A stretch of DNA of 64,000 nt, from assembly GCA_963842295.1 (NCBI GenBank), contig CAWJFY010000005.1:186001-250000 (forward strand). The letters are read 5' to 3'. The translations under genes and the position numbers were made by a program. The notes beneath the pieces were generated by a model. The model ran no database searches. It saw nothing but the letters and a program-made list of their open reading frames with translations, and was not told where the DNA came from. This DNA is from JAJNBA01 sp963842295 (GTDB taxonomy: Bacteria; Actinomycetota; UBA4738; HRBIN12). Of the stretch, positions 25,336-32,952 are shown in pieces. Each line of letters begins with the position of its first letter. The first letter of the stretch is position 1.

Positions 25336-25793
25336 TGGCGTCGGCCGAGGAGCTGCTGCAGAGCGAGGAGACCGCCTGGGCCGAGTTCGTCGCCGAGGTC
25401 GGCCGGGTCCCGGAGCATCGTCGCGGCGACGACGGCGTGGTCCCGGGCTGGTCGGTGAACGATCTCGTCTTCCACAACGGGAGGTGGGCCGGCGTGGCGG
25501 CGGAGAAGTTGGGAGCCATCGCGGCCTCCGGTTCCGCGGGCGAGGAGGACGCCGACGAGGTCTGGCAGGGCAAGAACGAGCTGTGGGCCGCGGAGTCGAA
25601 ATCGATGCTCTACCAGGAGGCGATGGCGCGCGCGCTGGAGGATCGCGAGCGCGCCCGTGCCGCTCTGCAGGCCCTTTCAGAAGTCACAGACGAGGCAGCT
25701 TCTTGGTTCAAGGAAGAGACGTTCGACCACTACCATGAGCACACGGAGGAGGTCAGCCGCTTCGCCGACAGCCTCGGCGTTCCGGAGAGGTAA
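25335..25793 (+). CDS. DinB / maleylpyruvate-isomerase-like protein
   Basis: A 152-residue helical protein. GWSVNDLVFHNGRWAGVAAEKL matches the second-helix motif of the DinB/MDMPI four-helix-bundle superfamily, whose His residues bind a metal. Members include mycothiol- and bacillithiol-dependent transferases. The ATG overlaps the mmsA stop, placing it at the end of the inositol operon, where it could handle a reactive aldehyde; that is conjecture. Confidence 0.7.
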   Translation: MASAEELLQSEETAWAEFVAEVGRVPEHRRGDDGVVPGWSVNDLVFHNGRWAGVAAEKLGAIAASGSAGEEDADEVWQGKNELWAAESKSMLYQEAMARALEDRERARAALQALSEVTDEAASWFKEETFDHYHEHTEEVSRFADSLGVPER

Positions 25794-25869
25794 CCCTCGC
25801 TCATTCCGAGGGTGCACGATGTTCCCGGAAAAGATGGCGTTCACTATCCGGGGTCCTAGCCTCTTGGAT

Positions 25870-25899
25870 TTGACTGGTCGGAGTTGGGATGTCTACGGT
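25870..25899 (+). promoter_or_regulatory. Predicted leaderless promoter of the DUF4386 gene
   Basis: TTGACT (25870-25875), 18-nt spacer, TACGGT (25894-25899), then 7 nt to the ATG at 25907. The geometry equals that of the osmolyte operon promoter. Confidence 0.5.
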
Positions 25900-25906
25900 T
25901 TCCCGC

Positions 25907-26638
25907 ATGGACATCAGAAGGATCGCGACGTTCACCGGCTGGCTGTGGATCGTCACCTTCGTCACCTCGATCCCGGCCCGATTCATCTTCTACGCCCCGG
26001 TGCTGGACGAGCCCAACTACGTCACCGGAGCCGGCGACGCTTCCCTCGCGCTTCTAGCCACAGGGGCTGTACTCGAACTGATCCTCATCATCTCGAACGT
26101 CGGCACCGCGGTGGTGCCGTTCTCGGTCCACAAGCGTTACAGCGAAGTTGGAGCTGTTGCGTACGTATCAGCCCGCATCGTCGAGTGCATCTTCATCGCG
26201 ATCGGGATCGTCAGCATGCTCGCGATCGTGACCCTGCGGCAGGACGCCCCAAGTGGCACCACTGCTGCCCTCGGCCAGGGGATCGAAGCGATCTACGAGT
26301 GGTCGTTCCGGATCGGCCCGGGCTTCTTCGTCGGCGTCGGGAACGGACTGATCCTCGGCTACATGATGTACAAGTCAGGCTTGGTTCCCCGGCGGATGGC
26401 GATGCTCGGGCTCGTCGGCGGACCGCTCATCATCCTTGCGGGGATCCTCGTCATCTTCGACGTGATCGAGACCGGCGGCCCGATCGATGGGATCATGACG
26501 ATCCCGGAGGGGCTCTGGGAGCTGTCGCTCGGCATCTATCTCGTCGCCAAGGGGTTCCGCCGCGACGCGCCGATCCTCGCCGATGATGCGCCGGTCAGGG
26601 TCCCCGAGTCGCCGAGCGCCATGCGTGAGAGTCGCTAG
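25907..26638 (+). CDS. DUF4386-family membrane protein
   Basis: A 243-residue protein with about six hydrophobic segments. It starts MDIRRIATFTGWLWIVTFVTSIPARFIFY and continues with an Asp/Glu-rich loop (APVLDEPNYV), matching the DUF4386 family of unknown function. The ATG at 25907 is preferred over 25889 because a promoter with a 7-nt gap to 25907 would exclude the earlier codon from the mRNA. The gene stands alone on the plus strand. Confidence 0.8.
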   Translation: MDIRRIATFTGWLWIVTFVTSIPARFIFYAPVLDEPNYVTGAGDASLALLATGAVLELILIISNVGTAVVPFSVHKRYSEVGAVAYVSARIVECIFIAIGIVSMLAIVTLRQDAPSGTTAALGQGIEAIYEWSFRIGPGFFVGVGNGLILGYMMYKSGLVPRRMAMLGLVGGPLIILAGILVIFDVIETGGPIDGIMTIPEGLWELSLGIYLVAKGFRRDAPILADDAPVRVPESPSAMRESR

Positions 26639-26684
26639 GACGAGATTCAGCGGCAGCCAGCCTCGTCACGCTTAGGCTCACGCG

Positions 26685-27051
26685 ATGCGCATCGATCGTC
26701 AGGTCGTCGTGTTCGACGCTGCGGATCTCGCTGCAGAGAGCTTCTGGGCCGGGGTGCTCGAAGGTGCTGTGGATGCCGAGGACGACTGGCAAATGGTGGT
26801 CGTCGAAGGGGAGCCCCGGGTCGGGGTGCAACTCGCGCCCAACCACATCCCGCCAAACTGGCCCGACGGGACACCGCCCCAACAGATGCACCTCGACCTG
26901 TGGGTCGAGGACTTCCCGGCGGCCACGAACGAGTCATGTCGCTCGGCGCAAGGTGCTGAAGCCTGCCGAGGAGACCGACTCCGTCGACAACTTCCAGGTG
27001 TACGCGGACCCAGCCGGGCATCCCTTCTGCCTGTGCTGGATCGAACGGTAG
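26685..27051 (+). pseudogene. VOC-family (glyoxalase-like) protein, frameshifted
   Basis: The reading frame beginning at 26685 encodes a good VOC N-terminus (MRIDRQVVVFDAADLAAES through MHLDLWVEDFPAATNE, ending at 26933). The family's C-terminus VLKPAEETDSVDNFQVYADPAGHPFCLCW appears in another frame from 26950. The 16 nt between them read as MSLGA in the third frame. So two single-base deletions, one near 26934 and one near 26950, would restore VEDFPAATNEVMSLGAKVLKP. A -10-like TAGGCT ends 6 nt before the ATG. Either real decay or sequencing error. Confidence 0.75.
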
Positions 27052-27167
27052 CGGCGGGGAGCGTCAAGGGTTCGAGCGACATTCGCCCGCCCTCGGGCCA
27101 AGCTCACACGCGGCGACGGGTGTCCCGGCTAGTCCGATAGCGTTGACGTGCCTAGGGGGTGTACCCG

Positions 27168-27557
27168 ATGCCTCATGTCCGGATCGAGGTCGTGAAGGGA
27201 CGATCGCTCGCGGAGCGGCGGCGGCTGTTCCAAGCGGTCCACGACGGGCTGATGGAGGCGTTCCAGATCCCTGATGACGACCGCACACAGCGGATCGTCG
27301 AGCACGACGCCGAAAACTTCGAGATCCCGCCTGGGAGCTCCGATCGTTACACCTTGATCGAGATCACCGCATTCCCTGGCCGATCCGCAGAGGCGAAGCG
27401 GACCCTCTACCGAGTCCTCATCGAGAAGCTCGGCGAGATCGCCATCGACCCGATGGACGTCTCGATCGTGATCATCGAACCCACGCTGGAAAGCTGGGGA
27501 CTCCGCGGCGGCCGCTCATCCGCGGAGGTCGACCTCGGCTTCTCGCTCGACATCTGA
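27168..27557 (+). CDS. Tautomerase-superfamily protein
   Basis: A 129-residue protein of the larger tautomerase group (Tautomerase_2, about 130 residues). ATG at 27168 is chosen over GTG at 27159 because it puts Pro directly after Met (MPHVRIEV); after Met removal the N-terminal Pro is the catalytic base in this superfamily. The Arg-rich segments and ITAFPGRSAEAKRTLYRVL fit the second beta-alpha unit. Substrate unknown. Confidence 0.85.
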   Translation: MPHVRIEVVKGRSLAERRRLFQAVHDGLMEAFQIPDDDRTQRIVEHDAENFEIPPGSSDRYTLIEITAFPGRSAEAKRTLYRVLIEKLGEIAIDPMDVSIVIIEPTLESWGLRGGRSSAEVDLGFSLDI

Positions 27558-27703
27558 TCCGAGGGACATCCGCGGACACTCGCGCACCGAGTGCTCCTCT
27601 CCTTGGCCGCACCGAGACACGAACCGACTCCAGGTGCCGCACGTAGACCCTCCAGAGACGGGGCGGCCCGCACGGCACGTGGAACGAAGGGGAGGGGACG
27701 AGC

Positions 27704-28135
27704 ATGGCAGAGCCGAGCTTGTACGAACGATTGGGCGGCGTATTCGCCATCGCTGCTGTCATCGACCATTTCAGCGATGCGGTCGTCCAGAATCCGATCG
27801 TCGGCCAAGCATCGAAGAACCCTGAGCTTCGTGAGTGGCATACCGACCAGCTGGACAGGCTGCCGGGGTTGAAGTTCATGCGCACCCTGTGGGTTTGCAA
27901 CGTCGCCGGGGGACCCTTCACGTTCGCTGCCACGAAGCCAGGGAGCACCCCCCTCGGGCTGGAAGAGGCCCATCGCGACCTCCACATCTCCCCCGAGGAG
28001 TTCGATGAGGTCGCGGCTGAGCTGGGACGTTCGCTCGATCATTTCGGGGTCCCTGCGCGTGAGAAGGATGAAGTCCTGGCGGCCTTCGCGGCGCACAAGG
28101 GGGAAGTGACCGAGGGATCGATGGCTTCGGGCTGA
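27704..28135 (+). CDS. Truncated haemoglobin (group I type)
   Basis: A 143-residue 2-on-2 globin. SLYERLGGVFAIAAVIDHF matches the A/B helix start YxxLGG, and HRDLHISPEEFDEVAAELGRSL holds the proximal His (LHI). TKPGSTPLG replaces the usual YxG-rich stretch. AGGGGAGGGG precedes the ATG. Likely roles are O2 binding or NO detoxification. Confidence 0.85.
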   Translation: MAEPSLYERLGGVFAIAAVIDHFSDAVVQNPIVGQASKNPELREWHTDQLDRLPGLKFMRTLWVCNVAGGPFTFAATKPGSTPLGLEEAHRDLHISPEEFDEVAAELGRSLDHFGVPAREKDEVLAAFAAHKGEVTEGSMASG

Positions 28136-28212
28136 GCGTCTGCCTGTTGTCCGCTCAGTGCCGTTGCCGCCTTCACTGAGGATCCGCGCCGTCGTCTACG
28201 TCCGATTCTCGC

Positions 28213-28785
28213 TCAAGGGTCGCAGCGCATGAACCAGAGGTGCGGGCCGCCGCCGGGCGCGTCGCCGTCCGCGATCGTGCGGAAACCGCGCCGCTCGTAG
28301 TACGCGACGTTCCCGGGCCGGCCGGTCTCCAAGAACGCCGGCACGCCGTCGCGACCGGCGAAGTCGAGCCCGTGACGGATCAGCGCCGCTCCGAGACCGG
28401 TGCCGCGGTGCTCCACCTCCACGGCGAGATGATCGAGGTACCAGAAGGGCTCGCGCGGGAAGTTGTCGGCGATCCACTCCCACATCTCCTCGTGACGAGT
28501 CTCGGCAGCCGCGAGCGTCGAACGCATCGACCGGTCGATGTCCATCATCACCTGGTCGCTCCCGGGAGGGATCCACGCCGCGACGCCGAGGCCAGCGCCG
28601 GCCTCCCAGAGCCAGCCGAGTTCGGAGATCCGCTCGTCGAACGCGCGGAAGAAGTCGGTGATCACCTCGGTCTTCTCCGCACCGAAGGGCCACACGAGCA
28701 TCGGATCGTCGGTGAACGCGCGGCCGAGAAGCGCGGCCAGATCGGGCACGCGGTCGGGACCTGCCTGGACGATCGGCTCAGACAT
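28213..28785 (-). CDS. GNAT-family N-acetyltransferase
   Basis: A 190-residue acetyltransferase with the acetyl-CoA loop EHRGTGLGAALIRHGLD and a C-terminal NVAYYERRGFRTIAD block. It is transcribed away from the small membrane protein gene at 28831; a -10-like TAGGCT ends 6 nt before its ATG (minus strand), suggesting a leaderless mRNA. Acceptor substrate unknown. Confidence 0.85.
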   Translation of the reverse strand: MSEPIVQAGPDRVPDLAALLGRAFTDDPMLVWPFGAEKTEVITDFFRAFDERISELGWLWEAGAGLGVAAWIPPGSDQVMMDIDRSMRSTLAAAETRHEEMWEWIADNFPREPFWYLDHLAVEVEHRGTGLGAALIRHGLDFAGRDGVPAFLETGRPGNVAYYERRGFRTIADGDAPGGGPHLWFMRCDP

Positions 28786-28818
28786 CGGCGGAGCCTATCG
28801 TCTGGGCGGCAATGGTCC

Positions 28819-28824
28819 TACAGT
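28819..28824 (+). promoter_or_regulatory. -10 element (TACAGT) of the small membrane-protein gene
   Basis: TACAGT ends 6 nt before the GTG at 28831, matching the short -10-to-start distance seen at other genes here. No good -35 was identified, so confidence is low. Confidence 0.35.
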
Positions 28825-28830
28825 GGTCGC

Positions 28831-29172
28831 GTGAGCACGTCAGCGAAGGAGGCTCGCGCCTCCGCCGTGTGGCAGTGGACGGGTCGTGGTGTGACTTGCG
28901 TCTTCCTGATCCTCGGATCGCTCGTGTTCGTCACCTTCCTGGACACGGGTTCACCGGTCTGGCTCGCCCTCGCACTCACAGGCGTGGGCGGGGCGCTCCT
29001 GTACATCGTCGGACTCGAGCGAACGACGCATCCCTCGTCGAGGTGGATCCAGCTCGCAGGCTGGTTGATGATGGCGGCGTTCTCGCTGATTCCCACGAGC
29101 CTCCTATTCATCCCCTTGGTCCTCGTGCTGTTCGCGCTCCCGGCGCTCCTCCCCAGGTTCCAGCGACCGTAG
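28831..29172 (+). CDS. Small membrane protein, hypothetical
   Basis: A 113-residue protein with three or four hydrophobic segments (VTCVFLILGSLVFVTFL, VWLALALTGVGGALLYIV, LAGWLMMAAFSLIPTSLLFIPLVLVLFALPAL). The GTG at 28831 is chosen; the open frame upstream overlaps the opposite-strand GNAT gene. No recognisable family. Confidence 0.65.
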   Translation: MSTSAKEARASAVWQWTGRGVTCVFLILGSLVFVTFLDTGSPVWLALALTGVGGALLYIVGLERTTHPSSRWIQLAGWLMMAAFSLIPTSLLFIPLVLVLFALPALLPRFQRP

Positions 29173-29238
29173 GCTGCGAGCGGCCCCCGCCCCTTCGGGT
29201 CGCCTATCCTTGCGCTCTCGGCTACGGAGGACGCAGCG

Positions 29239-30406
29239 ATGCTCGAGCAAGAGACGATCAGAGAGCGCGAGGGCCGATGGAAGCCGCGCCCCACGCTGAG
29301 CGGCAACGACTACACGAGTCCCGAGGTCTGGGAGGAAGAACGCGAGCAGATCTGGTTCGGCGACTGGGTCTGCCTCGGTCGCGCCGAGGAGGTCGCGAAC
29401 CCCGGCGACTACCTCGTCCGAGAGCTGGCGGGTGAGTCGATCTTCGTCACGAGGAACGCACAGGGCGCGCTCCACGGCTTCTACAACGTGTGTTCCCACC
29501 GGGGGACGAAGTTCCTCGACGACGAACCAGCAGCAGGGAACGTACGGAAGGCGTTCGTTTGCCCGTACCACTCCTGGACCTATGACCTGGACGGGCGCTT
29601 GATCGGGACGCCGAACGTCAGAGAGGACGAGCACTTCGACCGCGGGCAGTACCCGCTCCGCAGCTTCCCGGTCGACACCTACGCAGGGTTCCTGTTCGCC
29701 ACGCTCGCGCGAGAGCCCCGGCCTCTCCTCGAAGCGCTGAACGACGGCGTGGAGAGCGTGACGGCCTTCGACCGGTTCGGTATGGACGAGCTCCGTGTCG
29801 GTGTCCGCATCGTCTACGAGGTCGCGGCGAACTGGAAGATCGTGGTCGAGAACTACAACGAGTGCCTCCACTGCCCGGTCGTACATCCCGAGCTGGTGCA
29901 GGTGGTCCCGTTGTTCCGCTTCGGTGAAGTGTGGGACGGCGAGACCCGTGACGGTGGCAACGAGATGGTCGACGGAGCGAAGTCGTTCACGATGACCGGC
30001 CGCTCCGAGCTGCCGACGCTTCCGGGGCTGCTCGATGAGGACCTGACCCGCTACTACGGGGCGTATCAGTTCCCGAACCTGCTGCTGAACATCCACCCGG
30101 ATTGCGTCATGTACTACGTCGGGTACCCGAAAGGGACCGGGGCACACCACGGTCGTCTCGGAGTACCTCTTCCGACCGGAGACGATCGCCGACCCCGCCG
30201 CCTTCAAGCCGGAGCCGGTCGTGGAGCTCTGGGACCTGATCTCGAAGCAGGACTGGGACGTGTGTGAGCGAGCGCAGATCGGAGTGGGATCGCGCGCGTT
30301 CACGACCGGCGTGTACCCACGACAGGACCGGTACCTGTTCGCGTTCAACGAGAGCTACCGGGCGAAGATGGGTCGCGCGAAGCTCGGCCGGGGGCCGATC
30401 GACTGA
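29239..30406 (+). pseudogene. Rieske aromatic ring-hydroxylating oxygenase alpha subunit, frameshifted
   Basis: The first 301 codons encode a clear alpha subunit: Rieske ligands in YNVCSHRG and FVCPYHSWTYD, the catalytic Fe-site bridge and ligands in VVENYNECLHCPVVHPELV. At a GGGG run (30139-30142) the frame shifts; the true C-terminus (HTTVVSEYLFRPETIADPA to GRGPID) continues in the +1 frame to 30406. Removing one G restores a 388-residue protein of normal size. GGAGG precedes the ATG. The stop overlaps the VOC gene start. The homopolymer position makes a sequencing error likely; otherwise the enzyme has lost its C-terminus. Confidence 0.8.
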
Positions 30407-30897
30407 TGGCGATCAAGCGGATGAACCACGCGGTCCTGTACGTCCGCGATGCGGAGAAGACCTATGAGTTCTACCGAGACGTGTTCGGGTTCCGGGTCGT
30501 GATGGAGATGCCGGGAGCGAAGTTCCTGCAGGCACCCGATTCCGACAACGATCACGACCTCGGCCTCTTCAGCATCGGGGACGCGGCCGGACCCTCCTCG
30601 GCGGGCATGTCCACGGTCGGGCTGTACCACATCGCGTGGGAGGTCCAGACGCTCGGCGACCTCCGCGAGATCGCGCAGAAGCTCCAGGAGGCGGGGGCGC
30701 TGACCGGCGCCACCGACCACAGCACGACGAAGGCGCTCTACGGCAAGGATCCGGACGGGCTCGAGTTCGAGGTCTGCTGGATCGTGCCCAACGAGCTTCA
30801 GACGCCGGAGATCGAGGACGGTCGCGCGCGGATGCGGCCCCTCGACATCGAGGCGGAGATCGAGCGCTTCGGTCTGCAGACGGTCGGCGGCGTCTGA
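30406..30897 (+). CDS. VOC-family protein (glyoxalase/extradiol dioxygenase-like)
   Basis: A 163-residue protein with paired beta-alpha-beta3 modules: RMNHAVLYVRDAEKTYEFYRDVFGF at the start (His metal ligand) and LYHIAWEV plus LYGKDPDGLEFEVCW (His and Glu ligands). Coupled to the Rieske oxygenase gene through a TGATG overlap, so it may process the product of ring hydroxylation. Extradiol dioxygenase and lyase roles are both possible. Confidence 0.83.
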   Translation: MAIKRMNHAVLYVRDAEKTYEFYRDVFGFRVVMEMPGAKFLQAPDSDNDHDLGLFSIGDAAGPSSAGMSTVGLYHIAWEVQTLGDLREIAQKLQEAGALTGATDHSTTKALYGKDPDGLEFEVCWIVPNELQTPEIEDGRARMRPLDIEAEIERFGLQTVGGV

Positions 30898-30900
30898 GGA

Positions 30901-31668
30901 TCACGCCGTTTCGAGCAGTCCGCGCCTGGATCTGATCCGCCTGTCGACCGGACCGACGATCAGGTACTCGACGGCCACGCCGATCACCGCGATCACCGCG
31001 ACGACGGCCAGGAGCGAGGCGACGTCCTGCGAGCGATCGAGGAGGTGTCCCAGGCCGGTCGCGCCGGTGGCCTGGACGATCAGCTCACCCGCCATCAGCG
31101 CCTTCCACGCGAAGCCCCAGGCTTGCTGGACGCCCGCCATGTAGGCGGGGAGCGCCGCGGGGAACACGACGGCTCGCTGGAGCTCCCAGCCTTTCGCGCC
31201 GAGCGTCCGCCCGGCTCGCACGTACATGGGCGAGACCTGGCGGATCCCCTGCAGCGTCGCGAGCGTGACCGCCGGGAACGAGCCCGCGATCGCGACGAAC
31301 ACGACGGCGCGCTCGGTGACGCCGAACCAGATCACGGCGAGCGGCACCCACGCGACGAACGGCGTGATCTGGAGCGCGACCACCAGAGGACGGACGCTCC
31401 GCCGCGCGAGCTCGGATGCGGCGAGCAGGAGCCCGAGCGCGGTCCCGATCACGAGCGCCGCCGTGAACGAGAAGGCGAGCCGGATCAGGGTCTTGAGGGT
31501 CGCCTCGGGGATCGTGCCGTCCGCGATGCCGTCCCGCAGCGCGGTCCACGTCTCGGCCGGCCCGGGGATCGATGCCGTGTCGGTCGCCGCGGCGACGACC
31601 GCCCACACGATCAGGAGCGAGGCCACGCCCAGGAGCGGCGGGCCCAGCTCGTTCGCCCAACGCCGCAC
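30901..31668 (-). CDS. ABC transporter permease, sulfonate/nitrate/taurine type (SsuC/TauC-like)
   Basis: A 255-residue permease with six predicted helices, TLIRLAFSFTAALVIGTALG, PFVAWVPLAVIWFG (typical of the SsuC branch) and the EAA-type loop AGRTLGAKGWELQRAVVFPAALP. The GTG at 31668 follows the ATPase stop by 2 nt. It belongs to a minus-strand set with DUF2292 and an ATPase, beside sulfate uptake genes, so a sulfonate or sulfate ester is the expected cargo. No binding-protein gene is adjacent. Confidence 0.87.
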   Translation of the reverse strand: MRRWANELGPPLLGVASLLIVWAVVAAATDTASIPGPAETWTALRDGIADGTIPEATLKTLIRLAFSFTAALVIGTALGLLLAASELARRSVRPLVVALQITPFVAWVPLAVIWFGVTERAVVFVAIAGSFPAVTLATLQGIRQVSPMYVRAGRTLGAKGWELQRAVVFPAALPAYMAGVQQAWGFAWKALMAGELIVQATGATGLGHLLDRSQDVASLLAVVAVIAVIGVAVEYLIVGPVDRRIRSRRGLLETA

Positions 31669-31670
31669 GG

Positions 31671-32490
31671 TTAGCCCTCCTCCACCTGACTGATCAGGAG
31701 GTCGTGGACCTCCGAAACCACGTGGGCGACCAGGACGTCGTCCAGCGTCCTGGGTCGGTGCGCGTCGATCCTGAACTCCTCCAGGAGCGTGCCGGGGGCC
31801 GCCGACATCACCAGCACCCGGTCGGAAAGGAGCACCGCCTCGCGGACGTTGTGGGTCGCGAATACGAACGTCGTGCGGCCGGCGCGCTCGACGCGCTCGC
31901 GCTGCACGATGTCCTGGAGCCGTTCTCGGGCGAGCGCGTCGAGCGCGCCGAAGGGCTCGTCGCCCAGCAGGATGGCCGGATCGCACGCCAGGGCGCGGGC
32001 GAGCGCCGCGCGCTGCCGCATCCCGGCCGACAGCTCGTGCGGCTGGCGGTCGGCGGACCGATCGATATCCATACGCGTGAGCCACGTGGCCGCCCGCTCC
32101 TCGCGTTCATCCGTGGGGACGTTCGCGAGGCGCAGCGCAAGATCGAGGTTGCCCCGCACCGAGAGCCAGGGGAACAGGGCCGGTTCCTGGAAGAGCACGG
32201 CGCGGTCGGGCCCGGGGTCGGTCACCGGCCGGCCATCGACGAGCGATCTCACCGCTGGTGGGGCGTTCGAGGCCAGCGATGACGCTCAGGATGGACGTCT
32301 TCCCGCTCCCGCTCGGTCCGATCAGGCAGACGAATTCCCCTCGCACGACCTCGAACGAGAGGTCTTGGAAGGCCGTCTCGCGCTCGCCGGTGGGACGGAG
32401 CCTCGTCATGGAGAGGCCCCGGACGGAGATCATCGACGGAGCCGGAGGGCCGGCGGGCTGGTCCCGGGTCTCGATCGAGGCGCGACTCAT
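31671..32490 (-). pseudogene. ABC transporter ATP-binding protein, sulfonate/nitrate type (SsuB/TauB-like), frameshifted
   Basis: The N-terminal frame (from 32490) holds Walker A GPSGSGKTS and runs to LERPTSGEI; the rest (VDGRPVTDPGPDRAVLFQEPALFPWLSV, signature LSAGMRQRAALARA, Walker B AILLGDEPFGALD, THNVREA) is in a frame shifted by one base. One extra base near 32241-32250 explains the break and its removal gives a 272-residue ATPase of normal size. Its start overlaps the DUF2292 stop by 4 nt. Either the transporter is inactive or the base is an error. Confidence 0.82.
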
Positions 32491-32693
32491 CGCAGCCGGA
32501 ACTTCTCCGCCATCTCGATCTGCACGACCTTGCCGTCCTGCACGACCAGGATCACCGTGCCGAACTTGATCCGCCGCAGGATCCCGGCCACGTTCGCCAG
32601 GACCCGCCGCTCCTCGTCCGTGAGCTCGTCGCCGTCTATCGGCTCGTCGTGCTCGGAGGGTGGCGTCGTCAGCTCGTCGGTCACGGCTCGCAT
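32487..32693 (-). CDS. DUF2292 (YezD-like) small protein
   Basis: A 68-residue protein whose C-terminal half (VAGILRRIKFGTVILVVQDGKVVQIEMAEKFRLR) matches DUF2292/YezD. Such proteins are repeatedly found beside sulfate and sulfonate uptake or assimilation genes, which is also the case here. It heads the minus-strand operon and its stop overlaps the ATPase ATG. Its start codon is 36 nt from that of a divergent Cys-rich leader ORF. Molecular function unknown. Confidence 0.82.
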   Translation of the reverse strand: MRAVTDELTTPPSEHDEPIDGDELTDEERRVLANVAGILRRIKFGTVILVVQDGKVVQIEMAEKFRLR

Positions 32694-32725
32694 CCTAGAA
32701 CCCCCGGCGCATGCGCTGGGCTAGG
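32694..32725. promoter_or_regulatory. Dyad between DUF2292 and the Cys-rich leader ORF
   Basis: An interrupted inverted repeat, CCTAG (32694-32698) with CTAGG (32721-32725), encloses a perfect 10-bp palindrome GCGCATGCGC (32707-32716) flanked by CCC and GGG. It fills almost the whole gap between two divergent start codons, so a regulator bound there could control both sulfur operons. Confidence 0.5.
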
Positions 32726-32729
32726 AACG

Positions 32730-32873
32730 ATGTGTCGGAACTGTGACGACTCGTGCTGCGAGACGGCCGAGGTGATTGACAGGAGCCCCATCCGGGCGGT
32801 ATCCATGCGGGGCACACCGCCGCTCGACCGGGCCACCGGAGAGCGGTCCCGCCTCTCAGAGGCGATGTCCTGA
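32730..32873 (+). CDS. Cys-rich leader ORF upstream of the sulfate transport operon (candidate)
   Basis: A 47-codon ORF starting MCRNCDDSCCETAE: four Cys codons among the first ten. An AGGA lies 3 nt before the ATG. It ends 79 nt before the sulfate-binding protein gene. Cysteine-rich upstream ORFs are known in mycobacteria to sense Cys supply by ribosome stalling, and putative leader peptides are common ahead of actinobacterial sulfur operons. Against it: a good promoter (32776-32805) lies inside the ORF and would give transcripts lacking it. Translation is unproven. Confidence 0.45.
   Translation: MCRNCDDSCCETAEVIDRSPIRAVSMRGTPPLDRATGERSRLSEAMS
32776..32805 (+). promoter_or_regulatory. Predicted promoter of the sulfate ABC operon
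   Basis: TTGACA (32776-32781), 18-nt spacer, TATCCA (32800-32805). Same spacing as other promoters in the window. It predicts a leader of about 140 nt before the binding-protein ATG. Confidence 0.5.
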
Positions 32874-32895
32874 CGGTTGACCGGACCACCGGAGA
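32826..32895 (+). repeat. Direct repeat pair in the sulfate operon leader
   Basis: Two 17-nt copies of GACCGGRCCACCGGAGA (32826-32842 with R=G, 32879-32895 with R=A), 53 nt apart. Between them is a small hairpin GCCTC-TCA-GAGGC (32851-32863). They could be binding sites for a regulator on DNA or RNA. Confidence 0.55.
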
Positions 32896-32952
32896 CCGAC
32901 CCACAGAAACCGGTGGGCGTCTCACGTCCCGGTTCGATCGGAAGGAGTCCCG

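Noticed and set aside
27558..27703. Possible small ORFs before the truncated haemoglobin gene
   Set aside because: Short Arg/Pro-rich frames without ribosome-binding sites; nothing supportable in this 146-nt gap.
32776..32952. SAM-type riboswitch in the sulfate operon leader
   Set aside because: I looked for the conserved core and pseudoknot partners of SAM-I/IV and found no convincing match; only repeats and short hairpins are reported.
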